The position numbers and the translations under genes were made by a program. Shown here in pieces: positions 44,758 through 54,100 of a stretch of 64,000 nt of DNA. A model generated the notes under the pieces. The model made no database searches and was not told the DNA's origin. It saw only the letters and a list, made by a program, of their open reading frames with translations. The first letter of the stretch is position 1; every line of letters starts with the position of its first letter. The DNA is from OFTM382 sp964448185 (lineage in GTDB: Bacteria; Planctomycetota; Phycisphaerae; Phycisphaerales; UBA1924), in the NCBI GenBank assembly GCA_964448185.1, contig CAYUVO010000001.1:1-64000 (forward strand), written 5' to 3'.

Positions 44758-45249
44758 TCAGAACGGGATGTCGTCGTCCGGCGGCGGCGGGCTGAAGTCA
44801 TCCCCCCCACCTCCGCCACTATTATCCCCGCCACCGTTTCCCCCGCCGCCGGCGCCTTGGGGTCGGCTGCCCGAGTTGTTGTAGCCACCACCACCCCCAC
44901 CACCGCCGCCGCTTTCGCGGCTGTCGATGAACTGGAAAGTGTCGATGACGACCTTGAGCTTCGAGCGTTTGTTGCCCTGCTGATCCTGCCACTGGTCGAG
45001 CTTGAGGCGACCCTCGATAAAGACCGGTCGGCCCTTTTTGAGGTACTGACCCATCGTCTCGGCGGTCTTGCCCCAGGCCTCACAATCCACGAAGGTCGTC
45101 TCCTCGCGGGTCTGGCCGTCCTGCGTTCGGAATCGGCGGTTGACCGCGAGCCCGATGTTCGCCACCGCGTTGTTTCCGGTGGTGTATTTGACCTCGGGGT
45201 CGCGTGTTAGATTGCCCATGAGCAACACTTTGTTGAAGCTACCAGCCAT
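44758..45249 (-). CDS. ssb: Single-stranded DNA-binding protein
   Basis: A 163-residue SSB that coats ssDNA during replication, repair and recombination. The OB-fold covers residues ~1-110: MAGSFNKVLLMGNLTRDPEV, NIGLAVNRRFRT, TTFVDCEAWGKTAETMGQYL and KGRPVFIEGRLKLDQW. A Gly/Asn-rich linker of ~45 residues follows, and the acidic tail ends DDDIPF, which recruits partner proteins. All are as expected for the family. It lies between rpsF and rplI. Confidence 0.97.
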   Translation of the reverse strand: MAGSFNKVLLMGNLTRDPEVKYTTGNNAVANIGLAVNRRFRTQDGQTREETTFVDCEAWGKTAETMGQYLKKGRPVFIEGRLKLDQWQDQQGNKRSKLKVVIDTFQFIDSRESGGGGGGGGGYNNSGSRPQGAGGGGNGGGDNSGGGGGDDFSPPPPDDDIPF

Positions 45250-45312
45250 TCGTGAATCTCCTCGTAAGAAGCAAGTTGCGTGCAGAGGTGAACTCGCTGC
45301 ATCTTAGGTATA

Positions 45313-45858
45313 TCAGGCTTCGGGTTCGCTCGCGGGAGCTTCCTCGGTGGCCACCGCTTCGACGGGCGCAGTTTCGGCCGGTGCAGCTTCGGCCGGTGCA
45401 GCGGCTTCGACCGGGGCCGGGGCCTCGGGTTCGGTGGCGCGACCAAGAGTCACCGAGCCATCACGGCTGGCGGCCTCGGCAGCCTTCTCGGCGCGGAGTT
45501 TGGCCTCGACTTCGAGCTCATCGCGCGCATCAATCGCCTTCATCTGCTCGGCGGTGAGGTGATCGGCGCGAATGAACATGTGCCGGAGCACACGCTCCGA
45601 GAGGTTGAGGTCGCGTTCGATCGCGGTGATCTGGGTGCCGTCGCACATGAAGTACGCGAGCAGGTACACGCCGCGACGCTGCTTGTCGATCTCATACGCG
45701 AGGCGGCGTTCGTCCCACTTCTTCATCGCGATCAGCTCGCCCGTGTGGCGGGCAAGACAATCGGTGATGTGCTCGATCACGCCCTTGAGATCCACAGCCT
45801 CGCCCTGGCTGATAAGAAACATGGCCTCGTAAGGCGTCGGTGCTTTGGTTGCGGTCAT
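45313..45858 (-). CDS. rpsF: 30S ribosomal protein S6
   Basis: A 181-residue bS6. The conserved core is YEAMFLISQGEAVDLKGVIE, then LAYEIDKQRRGVYLLAYFMC and LNLSERVLRHMFIRADHL. The core ends near residue ~112 and is followed by an Ala/Glu/Pro-rich tail of ~65 residues, which makes it longer than the usual ~100-130. bS6 binds 16S rRNA together with bS18. GGAG 10 bases before the ATG supports the start. Transcription is toward ssb. Confidence 0.94.
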   Translation of the reverse strand: MTATKAPTPYEAMFLISQGEAVDLKGVIEHITDCLARHTGELIAMKKWDERRLAYEIDKQRRGVYLLAYFMCDGTQITAIERDLNLSERVLRHMFIRADHLTAEQMKAIDARDELEVEAKLRAEKAAEAASRDGSVTLGRATEPEAPAPVEAAAPAEAAPAETAPVEAVATEEAPASEPEA

Positions 45859-45911
45859 GGTCAGTTCTCCAATGGTTCTAATTCTGGTACTTGGAATGGT
45901 ATTTGCAGTAC

Positions 45912-46580
45912 TTACCCGGCCATCCAGCCGGGATCTGTTTCTGAATCGGGTTCTAACTTCTTTGACTCGGGCTTCTTTGAATCAGGACTAGGTTTCGCCG
46001 ACTCCTTAGTCGTGCGGGTATTAAAGGTGTTCATCGCGGCATCGATGCCCTCATTGACCCACAGTGCTGAAGCGTCGGCGGCCCGATCTATCGCCTCGTC
46101 GATCGCTCGTCGATCATCTTCGCGGAATCGCCCGAGCACGTAGCTCGACTTATTCTCGCCCGGGTGCGGCGTGCCGACACCCAGCCGAAGCCGCGCATAC
46201 TGATCCGTGCCCACGCGGGTACGGATGTCTTTGAGCCCGTTGTGCCCGTTCTCGCCGCCGCTTGCACGCAGACGGATCTCGCCCACGCCCAGAGCGGTTT
46301 CGTCGACGATCACAAGCAGATCCGTTTGCGGATCGAGCTTATAGAACGTCAACGCCTCGGCGACACTAATCCCCGAGCGGTTCATAAACACCGTCGGCTT
46401 GAGCAACAGCGAACGCCCGCCGGCGATCCGGCAATCGAGCATGTCGCTGTGGAACCGGGCACGCACACGCTCGCCAACCGCGTGACGCTGCGCAAGGCGA
46501 TCGATCACCATCCAGCCCGCGTTGTGACGGGTGTTCTGGTATTCGCTTCCCGGGTTGCCTAAACCGACGATGAGTTTCAT
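45912..46580 (-). CDS. pth: Peptidyl-tRNA hydrolase
   Basis: A 222-residue enzyme that recycles tRNA from peptidyl-tRNA released by stalled ribosomes. The N-terminus MKLIVGLGNPGSEYQNTRHN with the catalytic His, then LLLKPTVFMNRSGISVAEAL and ASGGENGHNGLKDIRTRVGT, and YARLRLGVG are hallmarks of the family. The last ~30 residues (ESAKPSPDSKKPESKK) form a low-complexity tail not needed for the fold. It is part of the minus-strand block, between rplY and rpsF. Confidence 0.96.
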   Translation of the reverse strand: MKLIVGLGNPGSEYQNTRHNAGWMVIDRLAQRHAVGERVRARFHSDMLDCRIAGGRSLLLKPTVFMNRSGISVAEALTFYKLDPQTDLLVIVDETALGVGEIRLRASGGENGHNGLKDIRTRVGTDQYARLRLGVGTPHPGENKSSYVLGRFREDDRRAIDEAIDRAADASALWVNEGIDAAMNTFNTRTTKESAKPSPDSKKPESKKLEPDSETDPGWMAG

Positions 46581-46654
46581 GCTTGAAGATCGGGTCCACG
46601 CTGGCGGCTTGCCAGTGAATATGTGAGAACAAAGAACGCTGAAGCTTGAACGGG

Positions 46655-47302
46655 TTAGTTTTCTTCCTCATCGGGCTTGCGCTCGGTGAGGACCTCAGGA
46701 TCTGCTGCGCCCTCGACGATGGCTTCCTCGTCAACCTCAACCTTGTCGGCCTCGGTGATGTGAGCCATGATCATGTTGGGATCAGAGAGCAGCTTCATCG
46801 TCGACACGGGGAGCTTCACGTCGCTCGCATGGAGGGCATCGCCCAAATCAAGACCCGTGATATCTAAGTCGATGTGGTCCACGATGTTCGAGACCTGAAC
46901 ATCAAGTTCGATCTCGGTGTTCGGACGCATAAGCACCGTGTCGGCCCGCTTGAGACCCACGGACTCGCCGATCAGGTTGATGTGAACGCGGGTGGTCACA
47001 CGCTCGGTGAGATCCACGCGGGCAAAGTCGGCGTGGATGATGTTGTTGCCTAGGTAGCCGAACTGAAGCTCTTTGAGCAGGACCATCTCGGGCTCGGCGT
47101 TGTCCAACGCAATCTGAAAGACCTTCTCGCCCTTCATGATGTGCTTGAGCGCGATCTTGGCATCGAAGCTGATAGCCACCGGATCAATCTTGTGGCCATA
47201 GATAATGCCCGGGAGCTGACCCGCAGCACGCACCCGCTGGGCGTACCGCGAACCGAGGCGTTCACGTTTAGAAGCTTCGAGAAGAGGGTTTTGCTTGCTC
47301 AT
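46655..47302 (-). CDS. rplY: 50S ribosomal protein L25/general stress protein Ctc
   Basis: A 215-residue protein of the long bL25 (Ctc) type that binds 5S rRNA. It opens MSKQNPLLEASKRERLGSRY, then VRAAGQLPGIIYGHKIDPVA, the usual substrate-binding core, and then a second C-terminal beta domain (HINLIGESVGLKRADTVLM, DIDHIDLDITGLDLGDALH-like). An acidic tail ends EERKPDEE-like. The ATG at 47302 has AAAGGA 7 bases upstream and is preferred to an upstream start at 47389. Gene order prs-rplY-pth is classical. Confidence 0.93.
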   Translation of the reverse strand: MSKQNPLLEASKRERLGSRYAQRVRAAGQLPGIIYGHKIDPVAISFDAKIALKHIMKGEKVFQIALDNAEPEMVLLKELQFGYLGNNIIHADFARVDLTERVTTRVHINLIGESVGLKRADTVLMRPNTEIELDVQVSNIVDHIDLDITGLDLGDALHASDVKLPVSTMKLLSDPNMIMAHITEADKVEVDEEAIVEGAADPEVLTERKPDEEEN

Positions 47303-47327
47303 AGTAATATCCTTTGCTGTGCCCCGT

Positions 47328-47355
47328 ATTGTAATCGGGGAGGTTGATTTTCTAA
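47328..47355 (-). promoter_or_regulatory. Candidate promoter of rplY
   Basis: On the minus strand TTAGAA (47355-47350) and TACAAT (47333-47328) are separated by 16 bases. The TACAAT matches the sigma-70 -10 consensus at five of six positions; the -35 is weak. Transcription would begin ~20 bases before the rplY ATG, and the region is locally AT-rich. Confidence 0.35.
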
Positions 47356-47410
47356 TATTTTCTAACTTCTGCTTTGATTCGATACACAAGATGTCTAGCA
47401 GGGTTTGCTC

Positions 47411-48397
47411 TTAGCGTTTGGTCCCCGCGGTAAGATTGAACATGGCGCTGACGGATTCGTTGCAATGGATACGCTTCATCGCTTCGCCCAGCACCGGGCC
47501 GATGTCGAGTTGAACCACCCGGTCACGGATCGCTTCGATCCCCTCGGGCAGCGGAATGGTGTTGGTCACGATAACCTTGCTGATCGGGCTCGCTTCGATG
47601 CGTTTGACCGCGTCGCCGCTGAACAGGCCGTGGGTCGCGGCGGCGTAGACCTTGGTCGCCCCGTTCTCCATCACGAAACGCGCCGCCTCACAGATAGTCC
47701 CCGCCGTCGAAACCATGTCGTCAACCATCAGCACGGTCTTGCCCGCAACCGAGCCGATGAGGTGGCCCGTGGTAACTTCCGAGCCGCTCACCCGGCGTTT
47801 ATTGATGAACGCAAGATCGCCCCCGAGATAGTTCGCAAAGCTCTCGGCGACCTTCACGTTTCCAACATCGGGGCTCACCAGGCACAGATCGCCCAGTTCC
47901 TCACGCATCGCCTCGAAATACTGCACGAGAATCGGTGCTGCAGAAAGGTGATCCATCGGGAGATCGAAGAACCCCTGAATCTGCGCGGCGTGCAGATCAA
48001 TCGCGAGTACTCGGTGCGCCCCGGCAGCGGCGATCATGTTGGCGACGAGCTTGGCGGTGATCGGAACCCGGCCCTGATCCTTGCGATCCTGGCGGGCGTA
48101 GCCAAAGTAAGGCGTCACGATCGTCACCCTTGCCGCGCTCGCCCGCAGCAGGCAATCACAGAACACCAACAACTCAATAAGATTGTCGTTCACCGGGTTG
48201 CACGTCGAGATCACCACGAAGCAGTCTGTGCCCCGCACGTCTTCATCGATGCGCACGAGCAGCTCGCCATCGGGAAACACCAGCGTGCGGGCATCGCCCA
48301 TCTCGTGCCCGATCGCGTCGCACGCAGACATCGCCAGCGGTCGCGTGTTGCGACCGGCAAAGATCCGAAGCCCGTTGGTCGGTTGCTCTGGGTTCAT
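47411..48397 (-). CDS. prs: Ribose-phosphate pyrophosphokinase
   Basis: A 328-residue PRPP synthetase that makes PRPP for purine, pyrimidine, His, Trp and NAD synthesis. LRIFAGRNTRPLAMSACDAI opens the fold. Key elements are VISTCNPVNDNLIELLVFCD, ARVTIVTPYFGYARQDRKDQ and VLAIDLHAAQIQGFFDLPMD. The PRPP-binding loop is VLMVDDMVSTAGTICEAA. The start overlaps the stop of the upstream uridylyltransferase gene in an ATGA junction, so translation is probably coupled. It is followed by rplY. Confidence 0.96.
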   Translation of the reverse strand: MNPEQPTNGLRIFAGRNTRPLAMSACDAIGHEMGDARTLVFPDGELLVRIDEDVRGTDCFVVISTCNPVNDNLIELLVFCDCLLRASAARVTIVTPYFGYARQDRKDQGRVPITAKLVANMIAAAGAHRVLAIDLHAAQIQGFFDLPMDHLSAAPILVQYFEAMREELGDLCLVSPDVGNVKVAESFANYLGGDLAFINKRRVSGSEVTTGHLIGSVAGKTVLMVDDMVSTAGTICEAARFVMENGATKVYAAATHGLFSGDAVKRIEASPISKVIVTNTIPLPEGIEAIRDRVVQLDIGPVLGEAMKRIHCNESVSAMFNLTAGTKR

Positions 48398-49212
48398 GCT
48401 TCGGTCGCCATCCTCTCGCGATAGATCGCGTCGACCTGGGCGAGATGTTCGGGCGTGTTGATGCTCAGCACATCCTCTGGCGGCACCGCGTCGAGCACCT
48501 CGACAATCCCCCCACTCCCATCACCGCAACCCGATTCCATCATCATCGCCGGAACATCGGTGATGTAATATTCGCCCGAGACCGAATCCTTACCGAGCCG
48601 ACCGAGCGTCTCGAATAGAGCGTCGTGCGTGAAGCAGTAGTAGCTCGGGTTGATCTCACGGATCTTAAGTTGATCGGGGTTGGCATTTTTTTGTTCGACG
48701 ATGCCTGCGAACCTGCCGTCGGTGCCTCGAACGATCCGGCCGTACCCGCTCGGGTCGTCAACCACACTCGTCGCAAGTGTCGCCATAGCTCCCGTCGTGA
48801 CGTGCCGATCGAGCACCGCTCGCAGCGTAGAAGCTCGAATCAGAGGCCCATCGCCCGCGAGCACGAACACCGGAGCCGAGGCGGGAACGCCCGCCAACGC
48901 CTCTTGTGCGCACAGCACCGCGTGCCCGGTCCCGAGCTGTTTTTCTTGCACGGCATACCGCACCGAGTCATACGAAGCCAGTGCGCTCTCGACGTGCTCG
49001 CGTCCATGCCCCACCACCACCACGATGCGCTCGCAGCCCGCTTCGATGCAGGCATCGACCACGGCACACACCATCGCCCGCCCACCGACATGGTGCGCGA
49101 CCTTGGGCAGGTCCGACTTCATGCGTGTGCCCTTGCCCGCAGCCATGATGACCGCGACGGGAGCCGCGTGGTCGGTTGTTTGATCGGTTGATGGGGGGGG
49201 AGGGGTGCTCAT
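48394..49212 (-). CDS. Sugar nucleotidyltransferase, GlmU pyrophosphorylase-like domain
   Basis: A 272-residue protein matching the N-terminal uridylyltransferase domain of GlmU, which makes UDP-N-acetylglucosamine. The nucleotide-binding signature is AAGKGTRMKSDLPKVAHHVG, followed by EKQLGTGHAVLCAQEAL and VLAGDGPLIRASTLRAVLD. YYITDVPAMM and VLSINTPEHLAQV are also family features. The C-terminal left-handed beta helix with acetyltransferase activity is missing entirely. The start is the ATG at 49212 rather than 49281, whose added residues overlap the tRNA. Without the second domain another enzyme must acetylate GlcN-1-P, or the substrate differs. tRNA-Gln is 40 bases upstream. Confidence 0.85.
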   Translation of the reverse strand: MSTPPPPSTDQTTDHAAPVAVIMAAGKGTRMKSDLPKVAHHVGGRAMVCAVVDACIEAGCERIVVVVGHGREHVESALASYDSVRYAVQEKQLGTGHAVLCAQEALAGVPASAPVFVLAGDGPLIRASTLRAVLDRHVTTGAMATLATSVVDDPSGYGRIVRGTDGRFAGIVEQKNANPDQLKIREINPSYYCFTHDALFETLGRLGKDSVSGEYYITDVPAMMMESGCGDGSGGIVEVLDAVPPEDVLSINTPEHLAQVDAIYRERMATEA

Positions 49213-49252
49213 CGACGGGGGTGTCGGGCGCACGCTGGGACGAATCGAAAAG

Positions 49253-49323
49253 TTACCCCGCCTGGATTCGAACCAGGACAAGCAGTACCAAAAACTGCGG
49301 TGCTACCATTACACTACGGGGCA
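49253..49323 (-). tRNA. tRNA-Gln (UUG)
   Basis: A 71-base cloverleaf on the minus strand. The acceptor stem is TGCCCCG/CGGGGTA with one G-T pair. The anticodon stem GCAGT/ACTGC encloses TTTTGGT, giving anticodon UUG. The T arm is CCTGG-TTCGAAT-CCAGG. The 3' CCA is not encoded. Confidence 0.93.
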
Positions 49324-49930
49324 ATTATAGATTCTATTGCTCAGCGAATGATACTCGCAAACGGTCATGCTCACCGAACGCATGCTCGGTTCTTGCAGTC
49401 GCTTCGTGTTCATTCGCTGTTCAGCGTTCGCCGCGGTCTCCTGCTCTACGCGAGGCCCGGCCATTATGACCTTGCCCGCTGGGTTCACGAACCACACTTT
49501 CGCGGTTCGCTGCCCATGCTTCGCATAGTGAGCAACGCCCGCGGCACAATCGCCAAAGTCCCCCGCTCACAACTCCATCAAACGATGAAACCGCGATCAC
49601 AGAACCCTGACTTGGAGCTTGGACCCGGCGTGGCCGCTCGAACACTCGGCCCCTCATCAAGAAGAGGGAGTACCGCACTTGTCGATTGGCCGAACCCATG
49701 ACAGCGCCTCGGCTTGGCCGCAGGACATCCCACGAACCGTCAACCTCGTCACCATCGGCTCCGCTAACAGGGCCATGATAGGCCCGGTCGAAGACCCAAG
49801 AAGCACGGTTTGGAACGCTGGCGAAACCCCAACGCTCCCCTCCGAACGAGCCACGACCGTAAGGGAGTGGAGATTTCACTCGACCAGCAAGACCCCTCCC
49901 TTATGGTCGCGGCTCGTCCAGAATCCTGAC
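49324..49930. other. Long intergenic region without a recognisable gene
   Basis: About 600 bases between tRNA-Gln and the SWIM gene. Short open frames are present on both strands but none shows a recognisable domain, and their predicted peptides look random (Arg- and Ser-rich). The right end (49847-49916) is the palindromic dispersed repeat. I see no RNA gene in the rest. Confidence 0.6.
49847..49916. repeat. Inverted-repeat element (REP/MITE-like)
   Basis: The left arm CGAGCCACGACCGTAAGGGA (49847) is nearly the reverse complement of the right arm ending in GGTCGCGGCTCG (49895-49916), with two mismatches over ~21 bases. The arms are variants of the 30937 and 41028 repeat. The stem encloses ~27 bases. 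Confidence 0.65.
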
Positions 49931-51097
49931 TCAGTCGTCCTTCTTCATCGCCTTGGCTTTGCCAAGCGTCCGCTTCTTTCGGCCCGGGAGTGGTTTCGAC
50001 GCGGGCTCTGGAGCTGTCGGCGTCTCATCCGCCTCGTCGTCGGTCATCAGAGCAGCACGCGAAATCACGTCGTAACACGTCGCCAAAAGCCCCACAAACG
50101 GGAATCGGCTCTTGGCAAACGGGCTCGGACCGAGCCGACGCAGCAGCGGATGACTCACCTCGGGCGGCAATAAAGGAGCGTCCACCTCGTCGAGCTCGTC
50201 GCCCGCCTCCCAGAACCGATCAAGACACGAATCCAACGGCTCGCTCTCGGCCCCAAGGTGCGGCGTATAGACCGCAGCCGCCTGACCCACCATCGTCCCG
50301 CTCGACGCCTGACGATGCTGACGGAGCCGCTCGATCAAGTCTTCAGAAGGCATCCCCCGAAGCGTAAAAATCAAGAACGGCTCGGTCGCCAATCGGTCCG
50401 CGATGAGCAGCCCAAGGCACAGCGTGTGCCGACACCAAGGCGTGCCGTGACCACAGGTACACGAGGCTCTGAGTTGAGTCGGATCGGTCGGAAACAGGTG
50501 GAGACCGAAGGGTCCGAACAGGTCTTCGACGTTGTGTGGCAGGTCGCCGCTGAGCATCTTGGCGGTGTAGAGCGACTGATCAGCCATCGCTTCGATAACC
50601 GCTTTCCACTGTTCGAGCGTGAACGTATCGAGCTCGACGCGGGTGGTGTAACTCATCCGGCGTCTGCCCTGAACGGGTCCTTCAAAGCTGCCGCTGGCGA
50701 GTTCCATCCGGCGGGTCTGGCCCAGGGTGGCGTACTCGATAGCCTCAGCCATCGCGGTTCCTGCTGCTGCTGCTTCGAGGAGCCTCATCCAGCGCTGCGT
50801 GGCCCAGTGTTCGGGCATCGAGCCGTCGCGAGCCTTGAGCTTGACCCCGTAGCGGACCTTCCGCGGGTGCATGGTTTTTTCATCGCGCTTGCGTTCGGGA
50901 TAGGGCTGAGCCCGATCGCGTCGTTCGCGTGACGCCACCGTTGGCGGCGCCGGTGCCGAGGCGACTCGCGATTGGGGTGGCGGGGGGGGCTGGGGTGTGG
51001 ACGACACCGTGGGCGTGGTGCCCTTGATCGGGTTGACCGGGTCGGTCGGCTGAGAATCAGTTGGCTTGTCAGACTTTGGCACGCGGGGAACACTCAC
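49931..51097 (-). CDS. SWIM zinc finger protein, partner of SNF2 helicase
   Basis: A 388-residue protein. The SWIM zinc finger is CTCGHGTPWCRHTL (~210-223), the CxC-x6-CxH pattern used for DNA or protein binding. The preceding domain (YTTRVELDTFTLEQWKAVIE, YTAKMLSGDLPHNVEDLFG) is the usual SWIM partner. The N-terminal ~80 residues are Pro/Ser-rich and the C-terminus is basic. It follows the SNF2 helicase gene by 48 bases on the same strand. This pair, SWIM protein and SNF2 ATPase, is widely conserved in bacteria but its role is not established. The start is a GTG. Confidence 0.82.
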   Translation of the reverse strand: MSVPRVPKSDKPTDSQPTDPVNPIKGTTPTVSSTPQPPPPPQSRVASAPAPPTVASRERRDRAQPYPERKRDEKTMHPRKVRYGVKLKARDGSMPEHWATQRWMRLLEAAAAGTAMAEAIEYATLGQTRRMELASGSFEGPVQGRRRMSYTTRVELDTFTLEQWKAVIEAMADQSLYTAKMLSGDLPHNVEDLFGPFGLHLFPTDPTQLRASCTCGHGTPWCRHTLCLGLLIADRLATEPFLIFTLRGMPSEDLIERLRQHRQASSGTMVGQAAAVYTPHLGAESEPLDSCLDRFWEAGDELDEVDAPLLPPEVSHPLLRRLGPSPFAKSRFPFVGLLATCYDVISRAALMTDDEADETPTAPEPASKPLPGRKKRTLGKAKAMKKDD

Positions 51098-51145
51098 CTC
51101 TATATAAACACAAGAACTCGCAGATCAACCAACCGAGTCTGGACG

Positions 51146-54100
51146 CTACACCTCGTCCGTAACAGCTTCTTGACGCATCGTCAGAATCCGCTTGAGATCA
51201 TCGCTCGAAAGATCCGTAAGCCAGCGCTCACCCGAGCCCACGATGGACTCGGCAAGCTCGGTCTTCTGTTCGATCATCTCGTCGATGCGTTCTTCGAGCG
51301 TGCCACGCACAACGAACTTGTGAACGTGAACCGTTCGGGTCTGCCCGATGCGGAACGCCCGGTCGGTCGCCTGGTTCTCGACAGCAGGGTTCCACCAGCG
51401 GTCGTAGTGGAACACATGATTTGCAGCAGTCAGGTTCAGACCCACACCACCCGCCTTGAGGCTCAGGATCATGATCGGGATCTTGCCTGTCTCGTCCTGG
51501 AACTGGTCGATCATGGCCATGCGCTGTTTCTGCGTCGACCCGCCGTGGAGGAACAGCACTTCTCGCCCGAGTTCGTGACGCAGCATCACGCTGAGGATCT
51601 GCCCCATCTGACGGAACTGTGTAAAGATCAACGCACGATCGCCCGCAGCGAGCATCTCGTCGAGCATCTCCAGGAGCCGAACGCTCTTGCCCGACCTCGA
51701 GGGGTCCGGCGGCGTGCCGGGCTCGCTGTCCTTGAGCGCCTGCGCCGGATGGTTGCAGACCTGTTTGAGCCGGATGAGCGCGCTGAGCACCATCCCTCGG
51801 CGGTGCATCCCCTGGCTCTGCTCGACCTCGGCCAATACCCGCTTGACCGTGCTCTCGTAGAGCTCGGCCTGCTCGCGGGTGAGATGGCAATATTCGCGGG
51901 TCTCGATCTTCTCGGGCAGGTCCGCGATGATCGTCGGATCGGTCTTGACACGCCGAAGCACGAACGGCCCGATGAGCGAACGAAGCTGCTCGCCACGAGC
52001 CTTGTCGCGGTACCGCTCGATCGGAACCGAGAACCTCCGCTGGAAGTTGCCCGCGGTGCCCAGATATCCCGGATTGAGGAAGTCCATAATCGACCACAGC
52101 TCGCTGAGCCGGTTCTCGACAGGCGTACCCGTCAAAGCAATCCTGCGTTCTGCCGGCAGCGCCCGGACGGCTTGCGACTGCTTGGTCGTCGGGTTCTTGA
52201 TGAACTGTGCTTCATCGAGCACGATCCGCCGCCAGCGGACCTTCTCGATGGTGTCCTTGTCTCGGTGAGCGAGCGCGTAGGTCGTCACGACGACGTCCGA
52301 GTTGGCGCATTGTTCGATGAGTGCGTCGCCGCTCATGCGTTCGGGACCGTGATGGATCACCACCTGCAGCGAAGGGCAGAACCGCTCGGCCTCTCGCTGC
52401 CAGTTGCCCACCACCGACATCGGAACCACCAACAACGTCGGCATCACCAGCTCGTGCTCGGCATCGACCTTCTCGATTTTCTGGTCGTCGGGCACTTCCT
52501 TGTGATCGCGGGTTTGCTTAGCAATCGCCCGTTCGTAGGCAAGCAGCGCGAGCAGTTGGACGGTCTTGCCCAAGCCCATGTCGTCCGCGAGGCAGGCACC
52601 AAACCCGAAGCGTTCGAGGAACGCGAGCCACGAGACACCTCGGAGCTGGTAGGGCCGAAGCGTTCCTAGGAACGTGTCGGGCAGCTCGACTTCGGGGAGC
52701 TTCTGGCCCATGCCCGATTGTTCGAGCAAAGCGCTGAGCCAGCCACCGATCTCGAGCCCGAGTACGGGCACGCCGGTCTTGCGCGAATCGGTCGCGTAGG
52801 CAAGCCGCATCGCTTCACCGAACGCCATCTTGCCGCCCGGGTTCTCGCGTATGAACTCGAGCGCCGCGTTGACGTCTTCGGGCCGGATCTCGACCCACTT
52901 GCCGCCGAAGCGAACCAATGGCGTGTTGCGATTGGCGAGCTCCTCGAACTCGTGGAGCGACAGCGTCTTGTCCCCGACGACAATCTCCCAGTGATAGTTG
53001 ACCAGCGTGCCCAAGCCCAGCCGAGTGCTTCCTGCGGAATCACCCATCCCCGAATGCTCGTCCTCACCCGGCGGCCCAGAATCAATCTGGAGCTTCGTCC
53101 CAAGACGCATCGCGGGCGATTCCCACCAATCGGGAACCTGCACCGTGACGCCCTGTTCTTCGAGCAATAGCCGATGCTCACGCAAAAACTCGTACGCCTG
53201 CATCGTCGTCATCAACAGCATCGAAGGCTCGGGCTCGGTGAGCGCCTGCTCGAACGCAGGGCAGATCCGGCTCGCACGCCCGAGCTCCGTGAGCAACAGC
53301 TCGTGCGGATTCTCGAGCCGCTTGCCCTCGATCGTCGTCCCCTCGGCGGGCAACGCCCACACGTCCTCCGCCCACACCGCAAGACGCGGGTCTTCAGCCG
53401 ATCGCAGCTCGAACCGCAAGAGCCAGCTCATCTCGAGTTCGCTCTGCTCATCACCCTCGTCATCAATCCCCAGATCAACAGGCTCTTCGACGCGGACGCC
53501 AAGACGCCACGACGACGTCTGGCCGCGCACATCAAGAGCACCGATCCATTCGCGGACCGACTTGATCATCTCGCTCTGGAGCATCGTGCTCGTAGTAAGC
53601 GAGCGTTCTTCACCTAAAAGCCCGCCGAGCCAGAGCACATGCGGATCGTCCACCCCGGCTCCACGCTCGCCACCGGCTTCGAGAGCTTCCATCATGCCCT
53701 CAGACCGCAGCACACCGCGCACGGTGCTGTCGATGACCGTGCCCAAGAACGCCTCGACCACCGCCATCGAATCCTGTTCGGTGCTCTTGGCCGAGGCCCG
53801 ACAAGCTGGGGGCATCGAACGCGCCAAACGCATCACACGATCGGCTTGGTGTTCATCGCTGAGCCAAGGACGCCAGCCCGCGCTCATCGCCCCGCCCGGT
53901 TTGTGCAAGAGCATCGGAACAAAGCGTTGCTGGGCCAGCAGGTGACGCGCAACCCGGGCCGCCACCGCGAAGCTGCGGATCGAAGCGCCCGCAAGCACAC
54001 GAGTAGAGACCGCCACGCCTCCCGACTCGGCAGAGCCCTCAGACTCGCTCGCATCGAGCAGCCGGTCGAGCACCGCGCTGATATCGGCAGCCCTCGGTGA

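Noticed and set aside
50972..52669. 565-codon open frame on the plus strand across the SNF2/SWIM genes
   Set aside because: It lies antisense to clear SNF2 helicase motifs; long antisense frames are expected at this GC content.
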